Shown: piece by piece, positions 51,736-56,208 of the stretch
Layout: each line of letters begins with the position of its first letter
How positions within the stretch are numbered: the first letter of the stretch is position 1
Origin: Sphingobium jiangsuense
GTDB taxonomy: Bacteria > Pseudomonadota > Alphaproteobacteria > Sphingomonadales > Sphingomonadaceae
NCBI RefSeq assembly: GCF_014196495.1
Contig: NZ_JACIDT010000023.1
Coordinates: 1 to 56,208, forward strand
Length of the DNA stretch: 56,208 nucleotides
Direction: 5' to 3'
Notes under the pieces: generated by a model
The model's database searches: none
What the model saw: the letters and a program-made list of their open reading frames with translations, nothing else
Told to the model about the DNA's origin: nothing
Made by a program: the position numbers and the translations under genes

Positions 51736-53211
51736 ATGACAGACCCGATTTCCCCGCCCGAATTGATCTGGGCAGAGAGTGTGGAGCATTGGAGCGGCAG
51801 CGCCGATGTGCTGGTTGTCGGTTATGGCATAGCGGGCGCCTGCGCGGCGCTGGAGGCGCAGCGATCCGGGGCGGACGTGCTGGTTATAGAGCGCGCCTCT
51901 GGCGGGGGCGGGGCGAGTGCCCTGTCGGCCGGGATATTCTATTTCGGTGGAGGCACCGAGGCGCAGCGCGCTGCGGGTTATGAGGATACATCCGATGCCA
52001 TGTTCGACTTCCTGATGGCGAGCACCGGCGCGCCCGATGCGCGGCTGGTTCGCCGCTATTGCGATAATTCGGTTGCCCAGTTTGAATGGCTCGAGGCGCA
52101 GGGCGTGCCGTTCAACCGGGGCTATTACAAGGGCAAGGCGGTGATCGCCCCGACGGACGATTGCCTTGCGTCAACCGGCAATGAGAAGGTCTGGCCCTAT
52201 CACGGCATCGCCACACCCGCGCCGCGCGGCCACAAGGTTGCCAAGGAGGGCGATGGCGGCGGCGCGCTTGCCATGAATGCGCTGATCGTGGCCTGCGAGC
52301 AGGAAGGTGTGCGGGTAGCATCCGACAGCCGTGTCAACGCGCTGATAGGTGACGCCGCAGGGCGGATCGTCGGCGTGCGTGCCCGGCAGAGCGACGGGCA
52401 GAAATATTTCCGGGCGCGTCGCGGCGTGATCCTCGCGGCCGGGGCGTTCGGTATGAACAGGGAGATGCTGGACCATTATGCCCCAACCCTGCCAGACAGT
52501 TGCGTCCCGCTGGGCATACCGAATAATGACGGTGATGCGATCCGGCTCGGCCTGTCTGCGGGTGCTGCGCTGCGCTCGATGGGTGGGATCATCGCGACCG
52601 CCAGCTATTATCCGCCGGAGCAGCTCATCAAGGGCATATTGGTCAATAATCGCGGGGAACGCTTCGTCGCGGAGGACAGCTATCATGGGCGGACGGGGCA
52701 GGCGATACGCGAGCAGCCGGGGACCGTCGCCTATCTGATCGTCGATTCCGAAACCTTCGCCTATCCCGAGGTGAGCCGGGCGCAGCATCGTTTCGTGGAC
52801 GGCTGGGAGACGGTCCCCGAAATGGAGCAGGGGCTGGAGCTGCCGCCCGGCTCGCTGCAGCGCACGCTGGCGGATTATAATGAAGGAGCCGGGCATGGCG
52901 AGGATCCGCTTTACCACAAGCACGCCGACTGGTTGCAGCCGCTGGACAAACCGCCTTATGCGGCGTTCGAACTGTCCTATTCCAACTCCTATTATTACTA
53001 TATCACGCTGGGCGGCATGGCGACCGACGCGGATGCGCGCGTGCTGGGTGTGGATGGACAGCCGATTTCGGGACTTTTTGCCGCCGGTGCCTGCGTTTCC
53101 AGCATCGCGCAGGACGGCAAGGGCTATGCAAGCGGCCTGATGCTGGGGCCTGCTTCCTATTTCGGGCGCGTCGCCGGGCAGAATGCAGCGCAGGCGAACG
53201 GAGAGGGGTAA
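51736..53211 (+). CDS. FAD-dependent dehydrogenase (flavocytochrome c / 3-ketosteroid dehydrogenase type)
   Basis: The 491-residue protein belongs to the fumarate reductase/3-ketosteroid delta-1-dehydrogenase family. It has VVGYGIAGACAALEAQRSGA for FAD binding, the GAGGFG-like AAGAFGMNREM, and a C-terminal TLGGMATDADARVL and AAGACVSS. It would insert or reduce a C-C double bond next to a carbonyl. It is the last gene of the seven-gene operon. The active-site pair cannot be assigned with certainty. Confidence 0.83.
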   Translation: MTDPISPPELIWAESVEHWSGSADVLVVGYGIAGACAALEAQRSGADVLVIERASGGGGASALSAGIFYFGGGTEAQRAAGYEDTSDAMFDFLMASTGAPDARLVRRYCDNSVAQFEWLEAQGVPFNRGYYKGKAVIAPTDDCLASTGNEKVWPYHGIATPAPRGHKVAKEGDGGGALAMNALIVACEQEGVRVASDSRVNALIGDAAGRIVGVRARQSDGQKYFRARRGVILAAGAFGMNREMLDHYAPTLPDSCVPLGIPNNDGDAIRLGLSAGAALRSMGGIIATASYYPPEQLIKGILVNNRGERFVAEDSYHGRTGQAIREQPGTVAYLIVDSETFAYPEVSRAQHRFVDGWETVPEMEQGLELPPGSLQRTLADYNEGAGHGEDPLYHKHADWLQPLDKPPYAAFELSYSNSYYYYITLGGMATDADARVLGVDGQPISGLFAAGACVSSIAQDGKGYASGLMLGPASYFGRVAGQNAAQANGEG

Positions 53212-53228
53212 CGCGGGACCCGGAGGGG

Positions 53229-54014
53229 TCAGTCCTCCCCTGCGCCGTGGGGCGGGCTATAAACGGGCTTCGGAAACTCCGGCAGTTCGCCCGTGGCGCG
53301 GATACGGCGCAGCATGGCGATCGCCATTTCCTTGTCGTCCCCCCGGATCGAACCGACCACATGGGTGAGCACCGCGGTGATCAGCCGGCGGACATAATCC
53401 TCATCGGTGATCCGCCCCTGCGCCCAATCATTGATCGTTGCATATTCGATATTGGCGATCTCATTGGCCAGTTCATCGACCCTGACCCAATCCTCGAGCA
53501 GGTCGTCACGCACCAGCCGGTTCAGCCATTGGCGCAGGTTCATATCGACCATTTCGCGCATGGCGACCCAGATGTCATGGCTGGCTGCCGGCGAGAAATA
53601 GATGGCGGCGACCGCCTGCGTGTAATTGCGTGCCCGCAAATTACGGGTGTTGACCGAGATCAGCCGATCGACAATGCCTTCCATCGTTTCGGCCGAGGTG
53701 CGATAGCGCATATAGCGGTTGACGTCCTCGTATGCCTCCCGGATCGCCAGCGCCATGATCCGGTCGCGGTTGTGAAACGCGTTGTAGAGCGTCCGCTGGG
53801 CGACATCGGCGCGCTTGCACAGCTTGCGGATGCTGAATTTCTCGATCCCGCCTTCTGCCAGAAGCTTGCGCGCTTCCCTCAGGATGCGGCGGCGGCGTTC
53901 ATGGATAGATGAGCTGGAATAGACCAACTGCTTTTCCGGGTGAGAAGTCAATTCGGATTGAGGGGCCAGTTCAGTAGTCTGCGTCTGCTGGGAGGAGAGG
54001 GGGGAATCCGTCAT
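53229..54014 (-). CDS. TetR-family transcriptional regulator
   Basis: The 261-residue protein has an unusually long polar N-terminal arm of about 35 residues, then a TetR helix-turn-helix (RRRILREARKLLAEGG then IRKLCKRADVAQRTLYNAF). A large ligand-binding domain follows. It is convergent with the Rieske operon's last gene and divergent from TonB receptor 3, so it may control the receptor, the operon, or both. No operator is certain. Confidence 0.88.
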   Translation of the reverse strand: MTDSPLSSQQTQTTELAPQSELTSHPEKQLVYSSSSIHERRRRILREARKLLAEGGIEKFSIRKLCKRADVAQRTLYNAFHNRDRIMALAIREAYEDVNRYMRYRTSAETMEGIVDRLISVNTRNLRARNYTQAVAAIYFSPAASHDIWVAMREMVDMNLRQWLNRLVRDDLLEDWVRVDELANEIANIEYATINDWAQGRITDEDYVRRLITAVLTHVVGSIRGDDKEMAIAMLRRIRATGELPEFPKPVYSPPHGAGED

Positions 54015-54201
54015 CGGTACGCACTCAGTTTATACAGATGGCATCAAAAAGATAAGATCGCTCTATCGGACAGGTCGGCCCTTGCCTCTTGACCATCGGA
54101 AAAGCAGCCATGCACCAAGCCGCTGCCGAGCGCAAGTGGCATAAAAATGCACGATGTACGAATTTATTGCGACGCCAAAAGTAGTGCACTGTGCTATTTT
54201 G

Positions 54202-54230
54202 TTGACGCATGCATGGGGGAGGCGTAATAC
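54202..54230 (+). promoter_or_regulatory. Good sigma-70-like promoter for TonB receptor 3
   Basis: TTGACG at 54202-54207, exactly 17 bases, then TAATAC at 54225-54230. It lies about 50 bases upstream of the ATG at 54279. A palindromic AGTGCACT at 54183-54190 just upstream could be an operator for the divergent TetR protein. Confidence 0.6.
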
Positions 54231-54278
54231 CCGCCTATCAATCAAGCTCCATGAAGAGTGTGGGAGGGAGAAGCGATT

Positions 54279-56135
54279 ATGAAAGGCGTGGGAATTCGGA
54301 TCATCCAGTTGACGGGGACCGCCGCATGCGCGCTGGCTGCGGCAATGCCTGCACCGGTCCTTGCGCAGGAAACGGCTGCGGAGGAAGCGCGTATGGCGGT
54401 CCATTCCGGATCGGGCGACATCATCGTCACTGCCCGCAAGCGCGACGAGACGCTGATCGATGTGCCGGTCGCCGTCAGCGCGCTATCTAGCGAAACGCTC
54501 ACCCGATACAATGTCGCTGACCTCAACGCCGTCTCGTCGCTCATCCCCAATGTGACGATCGTCAAGGCGGCCTCGGGCACCGGCGCCAGCATGACCATTC
54601 GCGGCGTGGGATCGACTTTCAACGATTTCGGCATCGACCAGACGGTGTCGATCAATATCGACGGCATCCAGATCAGCCGCGGCTTCATCACCAACGTCGC
54701 CTTCTTCGACGTCGCACAGGTGGAAGTGCTCAAGGGGCCGCAGGCGCTCTTCTTCGGCAAGAACAGCCCCGGTGGCGTCGTTTCGGTACGCTCGCGTGGC
54801 GCGACCAGCCAGTTCGAGGCGGGTCTGAAGGTCGGTTATGAATTCGTCGCCGATGAGCGCTATGCCGAAGGTTATGTTTCTGGTCCACTTTCCGACACAT
54901 TGGGCGCGCGCCTCGCCGTCCGCTATGCCAAGATGGAAGGTTGGCTGCACAATAATGCGGTTGACGGCCCGAACCCCACCGATGCGAGCTTTCCTCTCCG
55001 TCGCGGCGGCGACAGCCGTGCCGTGGGCAGCGAAACGATCACCGGACGCCTGACGCTCGACTGGAAGCCCAGCGACCGGTTCAACGCGGAACTCAAGGTT
55101 CTCGGCAACGCTTATGACGATGACGGCATGGGCAATATCGCTCAGCCGGTGCGCTGCGCCGACGGTTACAGCCTGCCGACCGACACCAATTTGATTTCCG
55201 ACCCGACCGGCGATTGCCGGGCCGACAACCAGATTTCCAGCGGCGGCCTGCCCGTCGGGGTGGAGGCGGGCTATCCGGGCGGCGACCGCCGCAACGGCAA
55301 GCTCTGGTCCACTGTGGATTCGGTTCTGACGACGCTCGCCCTGCGCTATGACATGGATGCGATCCGGTTCGAGAGCGTCACCGGATACAGCTATGGCGAT
55401 TTCAAGACGCTGTCCAACTATGGCTATACCAGCTTCACTCGCTTTCCCGGCTATGTGACTGAGCGGTCGGAACTGTTCACCCAGGAACTGCGCTTCAACA
55501 CCGATCTGGGCGGGCCGATCAATTTCGCGGGCGGCGCTTATTATGAGAATAGCGATCGCCGGGGCAATATCGGCACGCGTTTCCCCCTCGGCTATACGCC
55601 TGACCCCACCAATGGCAACACCAACCAGACCTATCGCCTGCACACGATCAAGAACACCGCATGGTCGTTCTTCGGCCAGGCGATCTGGAATATCACCGAT
55701 AGGATCGAGCTGGCGGGCGGCGTCCGCTATACCGACGAGAAGAAAACCACCCGTCAGGGCAATCTCTACGCCGATGCACGGCTACCCGCCTCGCTCAACG
55801 TGATGCCGCAGGGGATATTCCTGACCAACAGGTTCGAGGACACCAACTGGTCGCCCGAAGCGACGCTCAGTTACAAGCCGACGCCCGATCTCAACATCTA
55901 TGCCGCGTACAAGACCGGCTACAAATCGGGCGGCGCCTCCATCCCGACCACGATCACCGCCAATTTGACCGATGAATCGATCGGCTTCGGACCGGAGGAA
56001 TCGGAAGGAGGCGAGATCGGTTTCAAGGGGCGCGCGCTCGACGGCCGTATGACCTTCTCCAGCGTGCTCTATAAATATAAGCTCAAGGGCCTTCAACTGG
56101 TGATGCCGGAGACGGCTCTGTTGCAAAAATCGTGA
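54279..56135 (+). pseudogene. TonB-dependent receptor 3, truncated by an IS6-family insertion
   Basis: The open frame encodes 618 residues: signal peptide (LAAAMPAPVLAQ), TonB-box-like DIIVTARKRD, plug motif VEVLKGPQALFFGKNSPGG and about two-thirds of a beta-barrel. The last six residues and the stop come from the inserted element, whose repeat begins at 56114 inside a threonine codon. The barrel's final strands and terminal aromatic residue are missing, compared with 728 and 816 residues for the two intact receptors. It is very likely nonfunctional as an outer-membrane receptor. The start at 54279 follows GGGAGGGAGAAG. Confidence 0.88.
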
Positions 56136-56208
56136 AGCTTGAGCATGCTTGGCGGAGATTGGACGGACGGAACGATGACGGATTTCAAGTGGCGCCATTT
56201 CCAGGGTG
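56114..56208 (+). mobile_element. Left end of an IS6-family insertion sequence
   Basis: GGCTCTGTTGCAAA at 56114-56127 is the IS6/IS6100-type terminal inverted repeat. The interior differs from IS6100 right after it. A transposase begins at 56175. The element runs past the window. It has inserted into TonB receptor 3, and no target duplication can be checked because the right end is outside. Confidence 0.88.
56175..56208 (+). CDS. IS6-family transposase, N-terminal start only
   Basis: An ATG at 56175 begins MTDFKWRHFQG, the start of IS6-family transposases found in sphingomonads (MTDFKWRHFQGD, with the HTH and DDE domain following). Only eleven codons are in the window. The two decayed IS6 relics at 16408 and 33490 belong to the same family, but they cannot be compared to this copy over their full length. 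Confidence 0.75.
   Translation, partial: MTDFKWRHFQG

Noticed and set aside
1..56208. tRNA, rRNA, CRISPR array or replication origin
   Set aside because: No cloverleaf with conserved TTC-loop, rRNA stretch, regularly spaced repeats or iteron-like arrays were seen by eye.

Overview
The window looks like accessory DNA from a GC-rich alphaproteobacterium, most likely a sphingomonad (Sphingobium/Novosphingobium type). The basis is three large TonB-dependent receptors placed beside catabolic genes, a lignostilbene/carotenoid cleavage oxygenase, several Rieske oxygenases, many short-chain dehydrogenases (SDRs), and IS6- and IS66-family remnants. No rRNA, tRNA, CRISPR array, replication gene or other core gene was seen. 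The assignment rests on protein family resemblance only.

Layout. (1) 0.2-2.5 kb: a three-gene minus-strand operon with 4-bp overlaps (secreted protein, PD-(D/E)XK nuclease-like protein, small protein). (2) 3.0-11.7 kb: a decayed zone. It has an IS66 transposase relic and fragments of a metallo-beta-lactamase-fold protein, an FAD monooxygenase, an acyl-CoA dehydrogenase, a transporter, an FAH-family protein and a zinc alcohol dehydrogenase. Intact genes among them are an alpha/beta hydrolase, TonB receptor 1, an AAHS aromatic-acid transporter and a beta-keto acid cleavage enzyme. (3) 11.7-16.4 kb: a plus-strand operon (cupin, amidase, MhpB-like extradiol dioxygenase, MhpC-like C-C hydrolase, SDR) that is part of a meta-cleavage route. 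(4) 16.4-34.1 kb: a module with IS6-family transposase relics in the same orientation at both ends. It encodes a VanA-like Rieske oxygenase, acyl-CoA synthetase, DUF1295 membrane protein, SDRs, nitronate monooxygenase, an MFS transporter, carotenoid/stilbene cleavage oxygenase, thiolase, alpha/beta hydrolase, a tandem-domain HxlR regulator, aldehyde dehydrogenase and TonB receptor 2.

(5) 34.5-53.2 kb: the densest module. P450 plus limonene-epoxide-hydrolase-like protein, TIM-barrel isomerase and aldo/keto reductase run on the plus strand. An MFS transporter, enoyl-CoA hydratase, quinone oxidoreductase and second TIM-barrel protein run on the minus strand. Then come a class II aldolase, a NIPSNAP protein, a ThDP enzyme with an SDR, and a seven-gene plus-strand operon: Rieske, VOC, SDR, Rieske, SDR, FMN hydroxyacid oxidase, FAD dehydrogenase. 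(6) 53.2-56.2 kb: a TetR regulator divergent from TonB receptor 3. That receptor is cut off by a fresh IS6-family element whose terminal repeat starts at 56114 and which runs off the window.

Together the genes suggest import through the outer membrane, oxygenase attack, side-chain shortening by CoA chemistry, and ring or C-C cleavage of one or more hydrophobic aromatic or terpenoid-like compounds. The substrates cannot be read from the sequence. No ferredoxin or reductase gene for the Rieske enzymes or the P450 is present. The strongest candidate for an undescribed system is the 34.5-53.2 kb module, above all its translationally coupled P450 and epoxide hydrolase and its operon with two unlike Rieske alpha subunits.
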